Assembly (NCBI GenBank): GCA_022750125.1
Contig: JAKIWH010000007.1
Location: forward strand, 1-40,194
Length of the DNA stretch: 40,194 nt
Direction of reading: 5' to 3'
Source: Thermoplasmata archaeon
Lineage (GTDB): Archaea; Thermoplasmatota; Thermoplasmata; Lutacidiplasmatales; UBA184
Made by a program: the position numbers and the translations under genes. A model generated the notes under the pieces. The model worked only from the letters and a program-made list of their open reading frames with translations. It made no database searches and was not told the origin of the DNA. Position 1 is the stretch's first letter. Every line of letters starts with the position of its first letter. Below are positions 15,607-24,315 of this stretch, piece after piece.

Positions 15607-17109
15607 ATGCGTCCGTGGAGAACGATCCGTCAACGCCGACGGCGTTCCCGCAAAGGTCAGGTGAGCGCGGTCGGCGTGCTGCTCGGCCTCCTGCTCGTCA
15701 CCGTTTACATTGCGAACTACCTCGGAACGACGCTCCCGAGCCAGATGCAAGAGCTCGAATTCGAGCACGAACTTCAGGTGGAGAACCAGCTCGGCAAGCT
15801 CCAAGCGATCGTGAACGCCCAAGCGCTTCACGGTGGATACGGCTTCGGACTCACCTCGCCGGTCACCTTGGGCTCCGGTGCGTTGCCCCCCTTTGCACCC
15901 GCCTCGACAGGCTCGATCGGACCGGACGTCGGGAAGCTGAGCGCCTCGCTCCCCTACCGCGTGGTCTCGGTGAGCACTCACCCCCCGAACTGGAACATCA
16001 CGCCCTCCTGTCCGCCCACCGGTAGCCCCTGCCACGGCACCAGCTGGGACAACATCACCGGGACTCCCAACCAAACCTACACGTTCAAGTTCAACGGCGG
16101 GGCCCCCGTGATGAACCTTAACTTCACGGGCAACAACGACACGATCATCCTCAACTGGCTCGGAAAGTCGGCGAGCGGGAGCGTCTTCGCGATCTTCAAC
16201 GGCTCGAACCTCCACGTCACTCTCAACAAGGGAAGCAGCGGCGGCGGCGACTCCCCCTCGATTGGAGTCTTCTTCTTCGGGCAGCACGACGTCTACGAAA
16301 TGAACCTGAACGGCGCTGGGATGACCGCGAACGTCGACTTCTACGGCTCGCTGAACCGCCTCTGCCCCGAGGGCAACCTGTCGAACACCGACGCGTTCTA
16401 TTGGAACAACTCGGGGCCTTCGGCCACGAACGTCAACGCCACGTGGTTCAACTCGGCGGGCTACAACAACGTGAACGTCATCCCTCTCGGCGCGGGCACG
16501 ACGCTAACCTTCCGCAACGAGAGCACCTTCCCGGGAGGGTGCGCGTGGAGCTCCATCTCCGGCTCCACCTTCCACCCGAGCTTCAGCTCCGGGATCCTGG
16601 TCCACCTGAACGACCGGTACATTCCCGCCGAGGACATCGCCTACGACCAGGGGGCGGTCATCGTGAACCACCCCGGGGTCGGCTCCATCATGGACAGTCC
16701 GCCGCAGTTCACCGTCGGACGGATCGCCGGCGGCCTCACCATGAATCTCACGCTCGTAAACATCGTGATGAACCAGCTCCAGGAGGAAGGGGTCGCGACC
16801 GCCGGTGTCACCACGCGCGTCGTTTCCGAATTCACGTACACCATCACGACCAACGTTTCCCAAAACAGGTTCTTGGACGCCGTCTACTTGAACGTGAGCA
16901 CGCCCTACCCCGCCGCCTGGGCGAGCTTCTTCAACGGGCTGCCCGCCGGGCTCCTCACGGGCAGCCCCCAATGTATCCCCCAACAGCCCGTCTTCGCTCC
17001 GGCGACCTGCCTCGCCCCGCGGGCCGGCGCGCTGGAGACGGTCTCCGTCCTGTTCAACGTGGCTCAGCTCACTTTGACGCAGCTGAACCTCGCGGTCACG
17101 ATCAGCTAG
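15607..17109 (+). CDS. Surface protein with type IV pilin-like N-terminus
   Basis: A 500-residue protein from the ATG at 15607. A strongly basic N-terminus (RQRRRRSRKG) is followed by QVSAVGVLLGLLLVTVYIAN, a hydrophobic helix directly after a K-G/Q junction. This looks like a class III (archaeal prepilin peptidase) signal cut before Gln18. The remaining ~450 residues are Asn/Thr/Gly-rich with many N-x-S/T sequons, so the product is probably secreted and N-glycosylated. It is much longer than ordinary pilins and may be a minor or adhesive subunit. A strong BoxA and a Shine-Dalgarno motif suggest high expression. The DNA is less GC-rich than the neighbours in Asn-rich parts. Confidence 0.75.
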   Translation: MRPWRTIRQRRRRSRKGQVSAVGVLLGLLLVTVYIANYLGTTLPSQMQELEFEHELQVENQLGKLQAIVNAQALHGGYGFGLTSPVTLGSGALPPFAPASTGSIGPDVGKLSASLPYRVVSVSTHPPNWNITPSCPPTGSPCHGTSWDNITGTPNQTYTFKFNGGAPVMNLNFTGNNDTIILNWLGKSASGSVFAIFNGSNLHVTLNKGSSGGGDSPSIGVFFFGQHDVYEMNLNGAGMTANVDFYGSLNRLCPEGNLSNTDAFYWNNSGPSATNVNATWFNSAGYNNVNVIPLGAGTTLTFRNESTFPGGCAWSSISGSTFHPSFSSGILVHLNDRYIPAEDIAYDQGAVIVNHPGVGSIMDSPPQFTVGRIAGGLTMNLTLVNIVMNQLQEEGVATAGVTTRVVSEFTYTITTNVSQNRFLDAVYLNVSTPYPAAWASFFNGLPAGLLTGSPQCIPQQPVFAPATCLAPRAGALETVSVLFNVAQLTLTQLNLAVTIS

Positions 17110-17464
17110 CACAGCGGTCACAGCGGGCCTCCGGAGCACACGCCCCTCCTCCGCCTCGATTGAACGAGCGGCTGGGAATCCGCGACCTACCGGCCCCCGG
17201 GCAAACCGGCGGGAGGCGCAGGATTGGAGCACGACTGAGTATGTTAAGGCCTAGCACGCCCGTGCCCCCCCGAGCCTGACGAACCCGGGCCGGGTGGGTT
17301 CGAGGAACATCGCTCTTGGCGACATGGGCCACCTGCAGATTGGGCTGCCAAACCCGCGACAGGACCGGCACTCCCGCCCCGGTCGCTTCCGGGAGAAGAA
17401 ACGGTCGTCCGGGCGGACGCGGATTCCCCGAAGCTTGGCGGTCGCCGGCTGACGGGGTGCTTCC
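17110..17464. other. 355-bp gap without a convincing gene
   Basis: No ORF here has protein-like composition; the minus-strand frame 17102-17371 is Arg/Pro/Gly shadow sequence. An AT-rich element, GTATGTTAAG, lies at about 17239-17248. Some 40 nt downstream is a perfect hairpin, GAACCC (17281-17286) with GGGTTC (17296-17301), enclosing a 9-nt GC-rich loop. The region could hold a small structured RNA or an mRNA leader. I could not match it to SRP RNA or RNase P RNA motifs. Confidence 0.4.
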
Positions 17465-18949
17465 GTGAGCAGTCTGCTCGAGCTACCCGCCGAGCTCTAC
17501 GATTTCATCCGCAGGCCGCCCCCGCAATCCATCCTCGTTCGCGGTCCGCCGGGCTCGGGGAAGTCAACCTTCGCCCTCTCGCTCCTCGAGGCGTTCCCGG
17601 GGCGGCGGTTCTACATCAGCAGCCGAGTCTCCCGAACGGACCTGCTTCGGGACCACCCGTGGCTCGCCAAGAACAGCGGAATCACCGTGGTCGAGCGGCC
17701 GAATCGTGGCGATTCGCTCCGCGAAGCATCGAAGCTCATGGCCCGGGCGCGGGAGCTTGTGACGAACCCCGAGGAGGACCCCGAGTTCCAGTCCCTCTGG
17801 TTGCCCTCGGCGATTCAGGAGGCCTGGGGGGATACGGGACCGTCGAACCCGGGGATGATCGTCATCGATTCGTGGGACGCGCTGGTCGAGAGATATCTCG
17901 GTGCACCCCGTCCTGCGGGCGCGGGAGCACCCGATCGCCCCGAGCTAGAGCGCTTGCTCATCGAGCAGATGGCGCGCGGCCCCATTTTCCTCGTCTTCGT
18001 GCTCGAGCGGGAGGAGCAGACGCAGCTCGACTATCTGGTGGACGGAGCCCTCGAGACGCGATGGGAACAGAAGGATGGTCGGCCGGAGCGGTGGCTCCAT
18101 ATCTGGAAGCTCCGAGGCACCCGCATCGAGCACCCGAGCTATCCGTACACGCTCGAGGGGGGAAAATTCCAATGCATTCTTCCGCTTGGAGGAAGTTTGA
18201 AGCTGGGTGCGACGGCACGGGACCCGGCGCCGGAGACTGTTTCCGGTCGACTCTGGCCAGGGTCTACCGAGTTCGCTGCCGCATTCGGACAGCTCGGTAT
18301 CGGTTCGTTGACCACGTTCGAAAGGGACCCCGCCACGCCGGCCGCCGCGGTGCGGCTTCTCATCACCCCGATGGTCGCCGAGGTCCTCGCGGCCGGGGGT
18401 CATGTCGTGCACATCCTGCCTCCAAACATCCTCCCCATGGAGGTCTGGAAGACGTACCACCATTTCGTAGACTCCGCGAGGTTCGTCCGCCAGGTCAGAC
18501 TGCAGTTGACGGCCTTTTCCGGGGAGACCCCGCAGGAGATCGCTGCCGCCGTACTCCCCCCTCCCGGCCTCACGACCCCCGACATCGGAGCAGGTTCCCG
18601 CGACGTACTCTCCTTCCTCCGAACTTCGCCCGACGGCAAGCCCAACCTCGCGGTCATCTGGCTCACCGGGCTCAGGGCCCTGAGCGCCCTCGGGGGGGCG
18701 CAGTACACTCCGGCGACTCTTCCCGCCATCGCCCTCGGCACTGGCTCGACTCGATCGGCGCACCTCATCTTCGTCGGGGTGAGCGGGGATCCTCTCCTCG
18801 AGTCGCTTCAGCCTATCGCCTCGAAACGGCTTCGCCTGCGCTCCCGGGTGGGCCGGGTCTTCGTCCACGGTGAAGAACCGGCGACCCCCACGTACGTCCT
18901 CTCCGAAGGGGACGAGCGAAGCGCGTACCACTTGTTGCGCCTCGTGTGA
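17465..18949 (+). CDS. KaiC/GvpD-like RecA-superfamily ATPase with degenerate second domain
   Basis: A 494-residue cytoplasmic protein. Domain 1 has Walker A GPPGSGKST (about residues 27-35) and Walker B GMIVIDSWDAL (130-140), with the spacing of KaiC/GvpD-type RecA folds. The second half (about 255-494) has strand-rich segments like another RecA-like domain (VHILPPNILPME, LIFVGVSGDPLLE) but no second Walker A. Archaeal relatives include GvpD and signalling KaiC-like proteins, as well as FlaH, the ATP-binding archaellum subunit. It lies downstream of a pilin-like gene, separated by 355 bp. The role is unknown. It starts at GTG. Confidence 0.75.
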   Translation: MSSLLELPAELYDFIRRPPPQSILVRGPPGSGKSTFALSLLEAFPGRRFYISSRVSRTDLLRDHPWLAKNSGITVVERPNRGDSLREASKLMARARELVTNPEEDPEFQSLWLPSAIQEAWGDTGPSNPGMIVIDSWDALVERYLGAPRPAGAGAPDRPELERLLIEQMARGPIFLVFVLEREEQTQLDYLVDGALETRWEQKDGRPERWLHIWKLRGTRIEHPSYPYTLEGGKFQCILPLGGSLKLGATARDPAPETVSGRLWPGSTEFAAAFGQLGIGSLTTFERDPATPAAAVRLLITPMVAEVLAAGGHVVHILPPNILPMEVWKTYHHFVDSARFVRQVRLQLTAFSGETPQEIAAAVLPPPGLTTPDIGAGSRDVLSFLRTSPDGKPNLAVIWLTGLRALSALGGAQYTPATLPAIALGTGSTRSAHLIFVGVSGDPLLESLQPIASKRLRLRSRVGRVFVHGEEPATPTYVLSEGDERSAYHLLRLV

Positions 18950-19138
18950 GGCCGCCCGACCCCACACGCGGACGGCTTCCGGGGAGCTCCCCCGGCGATC
19001 GGCCAGAGGAACCGGCGTTCGTCGGAACTCGGTCCGTCTCGCCGCGAACACGTCGAGGATGGCGCCCAGGACCACCGTCGTGCGCGGAGGCCTATCTCCG
19101 CCGGCGGGCCGGCCTCCTTGCTGGTCGCCGAGGTCGGG

Positions 19139-19570
19139 CTACGATTCGTCCACGTCGCCGAGAGGTATGCCGAGGGCCGCGAGGGTAAGCGGCCGCTCCC
19201 GTATGGCCGCCGCTTCCCGCGGGGAGAGTGACCGGGGACGCAAGCCAACGACGAGCAGGAGGAGCAACGCAACGGTCGCGCCTACATCGGAGAGCGAGAT
19301 TGCGACGTCGCTCACCACTTCCGGGAGGATCGAGAGGAGGGTCAGCCCATCGAACACCCCGGACAGGAGGAAGAGCATCACCGTGACCGCGAAGCACAGT
19401 ACCAGGGTCCGTTGGCGCTCCGACAAGAATACAATGAAGGCGAGACCCCGACGGAGGTCCCCGCGACCCGCGAGCCGGACAACGAGGAAGAGCGCAGCGG
19501 AGAGGATCCCTATCGGGAGCAAGATCCCCGCGAGTCCCAGGATGAGGTCGACAGTTTCGGCGGCGCTCAC
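19139..19570 (-). CDS. Small membrane protein, function unknown
   Basis: Predicted 143 residues from the GTG at 19570; a longer frame to 19630 adds only Arg/Ala-rich shadow sequence. About four membrane helices: VDLILGLAGILLPIGILSA, FIVFLSERQRTLVLCFAVTV, a segment around LFLLSGVFDGLTLLSILP, and VGATVALLLLLVVGLRP. Short charged loops separate them, and the tail is hydrophilic and acidic. Codon composition is protein-like, unlike the surrounding frames. The nearest genes are the ATPase on the opposite strand (convergent) and the phosphoesterase (divergent). No family recognised. Confidence 0.5.
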   Translation of the reverse strand: MSAAETVDLILGLAGILLPIGILSAALFLVVRLAGRGDLRRGLAFIVFLSERQRTLVLCFAVTVMLFLLSGVFDGLTLLSILPEVVSDVAISLSDVGATVALLLLLVVGLRPRSLSPREAAAIRERPLTLAALGIPLGDVDES

Positions 19571-20056
19571 TCTCGCGCCCCAACGGGACACTGCCCGGGC
19601 CGCAGTCGGGGCGGACCTGCAGGAGGGCACCGGCTCCGTCTATCCTTCCCGAACATCCGCTCCTCCCTTTCGCAATCTCCGTCGCGCTTCTCGACGCTTT
19701 CGCTCCTCTTCGTCCCCCGGCGAGAGCCGGTCCTACGAGCCCCGTCGCGAGAGTCCCCGAAGAGCCTTCCGGCGCCCTGCCTCTTGCACGGTCCGGCGTT
19801 CGAGTTCCTCGATGCCGACCGTCCTCGCGCACGTGGAGAGAGTGCCGAGCCCGCCGTCAGGGGGCACTTTCAGTCCGGCAGAGAGGCTAGGAGGCCGTGG
19901 CGCGGTCAGGATAGACGCCCCTTCTCGCAGCTTTAGGACAAGCTGGCGAGCGGGAGGGCGTCAGTCGTGGGGGCTTGACCCGGCGAGCTGCCGCAAACAT
20001 TCCCTCGTAGTCCATCAACTCCATTACCACCCCTGCCCAGCTCCTCTCGTCCGAGA
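19571..20056. other. 486-bp stretch, no secure gene; possible decayed ORF on the minus strand
   Basis: No intact gene is supported. On the minus strand one frame around 19880-19660 reads TCARTVGIEELERRTVQEAG and, after one in-frame TAG, DRLSPGDEEERKRREARRRL. Both look more protein-like than the competing frames, but no start codon is seen. This could be the remains of a small gene or chance in GC-rich DNA. Confidence 0.3.
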
Positions 20057-21526
20057 ATGACGTTCCGAACCTCTGCTCCACACCCGAGATCGGGCTCGGC
20101 CGGCGACCGAAGGCTTTGGGTTGGCCTCGTCTGCGTAGGCATTCTGATCCTCCTCGTGGTCCCGACGGAGGTGTTTCTCTCCTCCCAACGCCGTGGCAAA
20201 CCCCCGGCGGAGGACGCGTTCGCGGCGCACATTAATCACATCGTCTTTGTTGTTCTTGAAAACCACGCCTACGACAACCTGTTCGGTGCGTACTGTCCGC
20301 ACGTGGGCACCTTTTGCTCGATGCTGAACGACGGGATTCCCCCGGGGACCTGCGTTCCGTTCAACGTGAGCAATCCCTTGGGCGGTTGCGTTCAGCCGTA
20401 CCCGTTCACGGCGCGCAACTGGTCGCTGACGAGCAGCCTCCCCCACGCTACGAAGCCCTCGCTCGAGGCTTGGAACGGCGGGCTCATGAACGGGTTCTAC
20501 GCCGCGGAGCACTCCGGCTTCGACCCGTTCGGGTACTACACCGCCAACACGACCCCCGTCTACTGGGATCTCGCGGAAGAGTACGGCCTCGGGGATGCGT
20601 TCTACTCCTCGGTGCTCAGCTACTCCCTCCCGAACCACTGGCACATCGTCGCCGGTCAGTCCCCCGAGGTGGTCCTGAACAACACGCCGGGGTACGCGAA
20701 CGGCTCGAGCACGTACTTCCAGAACGACCGGCTCTACCTCAACGAGTCGAACCAGACCCGGAGCGTCGAGGACCTGCTCCTCAACACCTCGGTCTCCTGG
20801 ACGTACTACGACAGCTACCTCGGGAGCTACCGCCGCGCGATCCTCGATACCCCCACCCACACCGGCAGGGCGTTCGGCTACTGGAGTCCCCTCGCGGCCA
20901 AGGCGGAGAGCTACACCGCGATCTTCACGAAGCATTTCGTTCCGAACGTCAACTTCTACGCGGACGCTCGCAACGGCACGCTGCCGAACATCTCCTGGGT
21001 GATCCCGCCGGGCCAGGACTCGGACCACCCGCCGGCGAACTCGACGGTGGCGCAGGAGTACGCCGCGAGCCTCGTGAACGCCGTCGAGTCCTCCCCCGAC
21101 TGGAACAGCACCGCGCTGTTCCTCACCTGGGACGACTACGGCGGCTTCTACGACCATCTGGCGCCCCCGATGAGCGGCGACCATCAGCAGCTCGGCTTTC
21201 GGGTGCCGCTCCTCGTCGTGAGCCCGTACGCCCGGGAAGGGTACATCGGGAGCGGGTTCGGCTACTTCGAATCCATCCTCCACCTCATGGAGTGGCGCTT
21301 CCACCTGGGCTGCATCACGACGCTCGATTGCACGGCGCCGTTGCCCTTGGAGTTCTTCGACTTCAACGCCCCGGCCCGGGCGCCGATACTGTTCCCTTCG
21401 ATCTTCAACGCGACGAGCTATCCGCTGCCCCTCGAGCCTTCGGGCCCGGGCTCACTTCTCCCGCCGTACTACCCGTCGAGCGCCTTCACCGTCTTTCCCG
21501 AGGGGCAGCTTCCCGACGTCGACTAG
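20057..21526 (+). CDS. Membrane-anchored phosphoesterase (acid phosphatase / phospholipase C family)
   Basis: A 489-residue extracytoplasmic enzyme. A signal anchor spans about residues 20-39. The family's metal and nucleophile region follows, [20 protein letters not shown] (about 61-80), with the E-N-H triad typical of Pfam phosphoesterase PF04185 (AcpA and bacterial phospholipase C). Later conserved parts are [23 protein letters not shown] and [18 protein letters not shown], where the Asp/His residues bind metal, and then [20 protein letters not shown]. Many N-x-S/T sites suggest glycosylation outside the cell. It probably cleaves phosphate mono- or diesters from external substrates. Confidence 0.9.
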   Translation: MTFRTSAPHPRSGSAGDRRLWVGLVCVGILILLVVPTEVFLSSQRRGKPPAEDAFAAHINHIVFVVLENHAYDNLFGAYCPHVGTFCSMLNDGIPPGTCVPFNVSNPLGGCVQPYPFTARNWSLTSSLPHATKPSLEAWNGGLMNGFYAAEHSGFDPFGYYTANTTPVYWDLAEEYGLGDAFYSSVLSYSLPNHWHIVAGQSPEVVLNNTPGYANGSSTYFQNDRLYLNESNQTRSVEDLLLNTSVSWTYYDSYLGSYRRAILDTPTHTGRAFGYWSPLAAKAESYTAIFTKHFVPNVNFYADARNGTLPNISWVIPPGQDSDHPPANSTVAQEYAASLVNAVESSPDWNSTALFLTWDDYGGFYDHLAPPMSGDHQQLGFRVPLLVVSPYAREGYIGSGFGYFESILHLMEWRFHLGCITTLDCTAPLPLEFFDFNAPARAPILFPSIFNATSYPLPLEPSGPGSLLPPYYPSSAFTVFPEGQLPDVD

Positions 21527-21579
21527 CCCGCACGGCCGTTGGTTGCCCGCGAGGTTCGCGGCGAGTGGAGGCGGCCGCC

Positions 21580-22269
21580 CTACGGCGGCGGGGGGGCCGG
21601 GGGCAGAGGATACCGGATCACCGGCACATCCATGAACTCGAGCACCCGCTCCGCGCCGTGTTCAAAGGCACTAGCGTGGGCAAACCGGAGCAGCTCCTCC
21701 GCCTCGACCGACGTGAGCTGTGGGACCTCGTAGGTGAGCGACTCGATCGGACGGACATGGCGGTCGAAGCAGACCAGGCACCCGGTGCCCGGCGAGTAGG
21801 CGAGCTGAATAAGCTTGAGCTGCAGGGCCACCTCGGGCGGCGGCGGGAGGGCCCGGTAGGTCTTCATCTCGTAGAACCGGCTTCTCCGGTCCCAGAAATC
21901 CGGCTGCGCGTAGTACCCCGCCTGCTCCCCCACGAGCACGAGACGGGAGCGCGGGCGCGAGAGTCCGAAGAGGACGCTGCGGCGGAACGCGCGAAGCACC
22001 CCTTCGATCTCCTCGAGGATCTTCTCTCGCCCCTCCGGGCTCGGGGGCTCGACGACCTCCGCGAGGGCCTCCTCAAGGAGCTCGCTGCCGTACCGTGCCA
22101 TCGCTGCCGCGCTCGGTCGTCGGCCGAGCGCGGCCTCGTGGCTGTAGTGGGAGACCGCCCCATCGATCGCCCTTCCCACCGCGATCCCGATCTCGTTCCG
22201 TTCGCTCGGGGGCCTCGGGAACCGCAGTTCGACAAGGTCGTGCGCGGCGAGGGTGCGTACCGAGGTCAT
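21580..22269 (-). CDS. Putative PD-(D/E)XK nuclease-like protein
   Basis: A 229-residue soluble protein. After a helical N-terminal half it shows LVLVGEQAGYYAQPDFWD followed by SRFYEMKTYR. This gives an Asp and then a Glu-x-Lys on the next strand, the layout of the PD-(D/E)XK nuclease core, with a following helix that has conserved-looking Gln residues (VALQLKLIQLAY), as in many Cas4/RecB-type nucleases. No iron-sulfur cysteine cluster is present, and the C-terminus is Pro-rich. The protein is short for a full RecB-like nuclease and no helicase is adjacent. It could act in DNA repair or element defence; the motif match is by eye. Confidence 0.55.
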   Translation of the reverse strand: MTSVRTLAAHDLVELRFPRPPSERNEIGIAVGRAIDGAVSHYSHEAALGRRPSAAAMARYGSELLEEALAEVVEPPSPEGREKILEEIEGVLRAFRRSVLFGLSRPRSRLVLVGEQAGYYAQPDFWDRRSRFYEMKTYRALPPPPEVALQLKLIQLAYSPGTGCLVCFDRHVRPIESLTYEVPQLTSVEAEELLRFAHASAFEHGAERVLEFMDVPVIRYPLPPAPPPP

Positions 22270-22339
22270 CTGCGGGCCCCTGGACCCGAGGTCTCCTTGG
22301 GCATCGCCACCTCGGCGCCACTGCCCGGCCCTCTCATAG

Positions 22340-22774
22340 ATGCGCTCACCAGCGCCCCTCCCGAGATTCCTTCGGCCTCACATACTCCGATGGGTTCCCC
22401 CCAAGGTGGCCGTTCCGCTCGGCCCGCCCTCCGTTCTCGCGCAAACGTCGTCCGCCCTGGACCAACTTGCGCCGCTCCAACTCGAGCGGCTCTCCTCCCG
22501 TCGGCGCGGCGTTTGCTGGTGCGGCCGTTCGTTGTATGGGACCTTGAACGGTGTCCGTTTCGCCGAAGTACCCGGAGAGCTCGAGTTCCTCCGCGGCAAC
22601 GCGTTCCATTCGGCGAGTTGCGCGGTGGCGTTCTTCTCCGATCTCTCCCGGAGCGTGGAACGGGGGCTCATCTCGCTCTACACGGGAGAGCACAGGCTCG
22701 ACCTTCGCGAAGCGCAAACGCTCCTCGTCGGCTGCGTCGACACGATCCTCGGCTCGGAGATCGCGTGGCGCTAG
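22340..22774 (+). CDS. Small Cys/His zinc-binding protein, function unknown
   Basis: A 144-residue protein if started at 22340. The N-terminal ~55 residues look like leader or non-coding sequence. The recognisable part begins at GVCWCGRSLYG and continues to GNAFHSASCAVAFFSDLSRS. The CxC and HxxxC pairs would make one zinc site, like the short FCSxxC-type zinc domains of archaeal proteins. A GTG at 22406, with an AT-rich element (ACATACT) about 23 nt upstream, is a good alternative start. It is divergent from the PD-(D/E)XK-like gene. No partner is obvious. Confidence 0.5.
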   Translation: MRSPAPLPRFLRPHILRWVPPKVAVPLGPPSVLAQTSSALDQLAPLQLERLSSRRRGVCWCGRSLYGTLNGVRFAEVPGELEFLRGNAFHSASCAVAFFSDLSRSVERGLISLYTGEHRLDLREAQTLLVGCVDTILGSEIAWR

Positions 22775-22856
22775 GCCCACTCGCGAACCCGGAGAACCCC
22801 TCTCCGGCGTCCCGGGTTGTTCGAGGTGGCGGGCATCCGTCACGAGGGCCGGCTCG

Positions 22857-23693
22857 CTACCCGGGTTTGAGCGAAGGCCCGGACTCGAGCAGTTCGGCGA
22901 GGAAGGGGGCATGGACCGCCGATGCTTCCAGTTCGCCGCGGAAGTAGCGCTGCTGGCCTCGGCTCGCCCGGTCGACCAAGGTTCCCCGCGGCAGGCCGAA
23001 TTCCACCTCCCAAAGGAGCAGGCGCTCCGGCTCGGCAAGCGGGAGCGAGAGCCGCTTGCGACCCTCGATCGCCGCCGTGAGATCCTCGTGGGAAAGGGCA
23101 CCCTGCTCGACCGCGCGAAAGGCGGAGACAAGCTTGCGCACCATGCCCCAGACAAACCCTGGCGCCCTGATCTCGAATCGGAAATGCGCTTCGCCTTCCA
23201 CGATCCGCACGCGGTCGATCGGCCGCCACACCGGCCGGTCCGAAGGGAGGCCGCGGCTGAAGGAGCGCACGTCGATCCGCTGCCCGGACAGGAGGGGGAG
23301 GAGCGCGCGCCATCGCGGCAGGTTGCGTCCGTCCCTTGGTTCGAAGTAGTGGTACTCCCGAGCGGTGGCCGACCTCACGTGGAAGCTCTCCTCCACCTCC
23401 CTCGCTTCCGTGAAGAACACTTCCGGCGCGAGCCCGTTGAGCGCGCGGAGGAGCGCGAGGGCCGGGAGCGAACTTCGGAGCGTCAGCGCGTTGGCGCGAG
23501 CGCTCACGCCACGGTCGGTCCGGCTCGCGACCGCAAGCCCCCCCTCCGAGCCCGGGACGCGGAGCCCCCGCCGGGCCAAGCCGTCCACGAGGGTCCCTTC
23601 GACCGTGCGTCGCCCGGGTTGATGCGCCCAGCCGGCGAAGCTCCGGCCGTCGTACCCAAAGGTGAGGAGCCAGCGGCGCGGAGGTGGCGGCAT
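22857..23693 (-). CDS. truA: tRNA pseudouridine synthase A
   Basis: TruA-family pseudouridine synthase, which isomerises uridines 38-40 in the tRNA anticodon stem. It has 278 residues from the ATG at 23693, which lies 4 bp after the upstream stop. Family motifs are LLTFGYDGRSFAGWAHQPG near the N-terminus (about residues 9-27) and AVASRTDRGVSARANAL with catalytic Asp60. RFEIRAPGFVWGMVRKLVSA near the C-terminal half is the TruA signature helix. The frame is open to 23744, but that extension overlaps the upstream gene. It is the last gene of a four-gene cluster with an ABC exporter. Confidence 0.95.
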   Translation of the reverse strand: MPPPPRRWLLTFGYDGRSFAGWAHQPGRRTVEGTLVDGLARRGLRVPGSEGGLAVASRTDRGVSARANALTLRSSLPALALLRALNGLAPEVFFTEAREVEESFHVRSATAREYHYFEPRDGRNLPRWRALLPLLSGQRIDVRSFSRGLPSDRPVWRPIDRVRIVEGEAHFRFEIRAPGFVWGMVRKLVSAFRAVEQGALSHEDLTAAIEGRKRLSLPLAEPERLLLWEVEFGLPRGTLVDRASRGQQRYFRGELEASAVHAPFLAELLESGPSLKPG

Positions 23694-23697
23694 CCCG

Positions 23698-24312
23698 CTA
23701 GCCGGGCGCGGAGGAGGGGGCGCCCTCGTCCCGCTCCTTCTCAAGGAGCACGCGGAAGCTCTCGAAGTACCGACCGTACGGGTCCGCGCGGCGCCGCTCG
23801 GCGTACTCCCCGAGCGCGATCTCGTACTGGGCCTTGTCCCGGGGCGCGCCCTGCTGGGCGCGGACCGCGTAGACGGCGAGCGCCTGGTAGGTGGGAAGCA
23901 GGATCGCGTCGGGGCGCGGGGTGCTCATGTCCCCCTTCCGCGGTCGGTAGATCTTCTCGACGGGCACGGCGGCGGCGATCGCCTTGCGGTGGGAGAAGCC
24001 CAGGTAGCGGCCCGGACCGAGCACCCGGTTCGCCTCCCGGAGCGAGCCCCCCAGCGCGAGGATGAGCCGGTCCACCTCGAGCCAGCACCAGAGCCCGAAT
24101 CCGTAATCTCCCTCGAGGTACGCCTCCCAGGCCTTCCCGTAGAGCTCCCGCTCCTGCGCCTCGCGGGAGCTCTCGGGCGCAAGCTCCGCACGCCAGTCCG
24201 AGACGACCGCATCGACCCGCATCGAGCTCGAGAAGCTTCGCTGCACCGGCGGTGGGACGGGTCCCGCCGGCCGGGCCGGCTCGGGAACCGATTCCGCCGG
24301 AGGCTTCGCCAT
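23698..24312 (-). CDS. Conserved-looking soluble protein upstream of truA, function unknown
   Basis: A 204-residue soluble protein. A Pro-rich N-terminus (about 25 residues) precedes a mainly helical body rich in aromatic residues: YGKAWEAYLEGDYGFGLWCW, YLGFSHRKAIAAAVPVEKIY, and a Tyr-rich C-terminal helix region, ADPYGRYFESFRVLLEKE. No nucleotide-binding or metal motif is seen. It lies 3 bp after the permease gene and 4 bp before truA, so it is cotranscribed. The link to tRNA modification or export is undecided. Confidence 0.7.
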   Translation of the reverse strand: MAKPPAESVPEPARPAGPVPPPVQRSFSSSMRVDAVVSDWRAELAPESSREAQERELYGKAWEAYLEGDYGFGLWCWLEVDRLILALGGSLREANRVLGPGRYLGFSHRKAIAAAVPVEKIYRPRKGDMSTPRPDAILLPTYQALAVYAVRAQQGAPRDKAQYEIALGEYAERRRADPYGRYFESFRVLLEKERDEGAPSSAPG

Positions 24313-24315
24313 TGT

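Noticed and set aside
17102-17371. Minus-strand ORF of 89 codons in the 17.1-17.5 kb gap
   Set aside because: Arg/Pro/Gly-rich without a promoter at the right distance; not supported as a gene.
17230-17464. SRP RNA or RNase P RNA in the 17.2-17.5 kb gap
   Set aside because: Looked for the SRP domain IV motif (GGAAGGGAGCAGCC-like) and the RNase P P4 motif (GAGGAAAGUC); neither is present.
18870-20060. Plus-strand ORF of 396 codons over the 19-20 kb region
   Set aside because: Ser/Arg/Thr-rich with no hydrophobic core, and antisense to a frame with clear membrane helices.
20314-22947. Very long plus-strand ORF (877 codons)
   Set aside because: It is an out-of-frame reading through the phosphoesterase gene and antisense to the PD-(D/E)XK-like gene; its composition is Arg/Pro/Gly/Ala shadow sequence typical of high-GC DNA.
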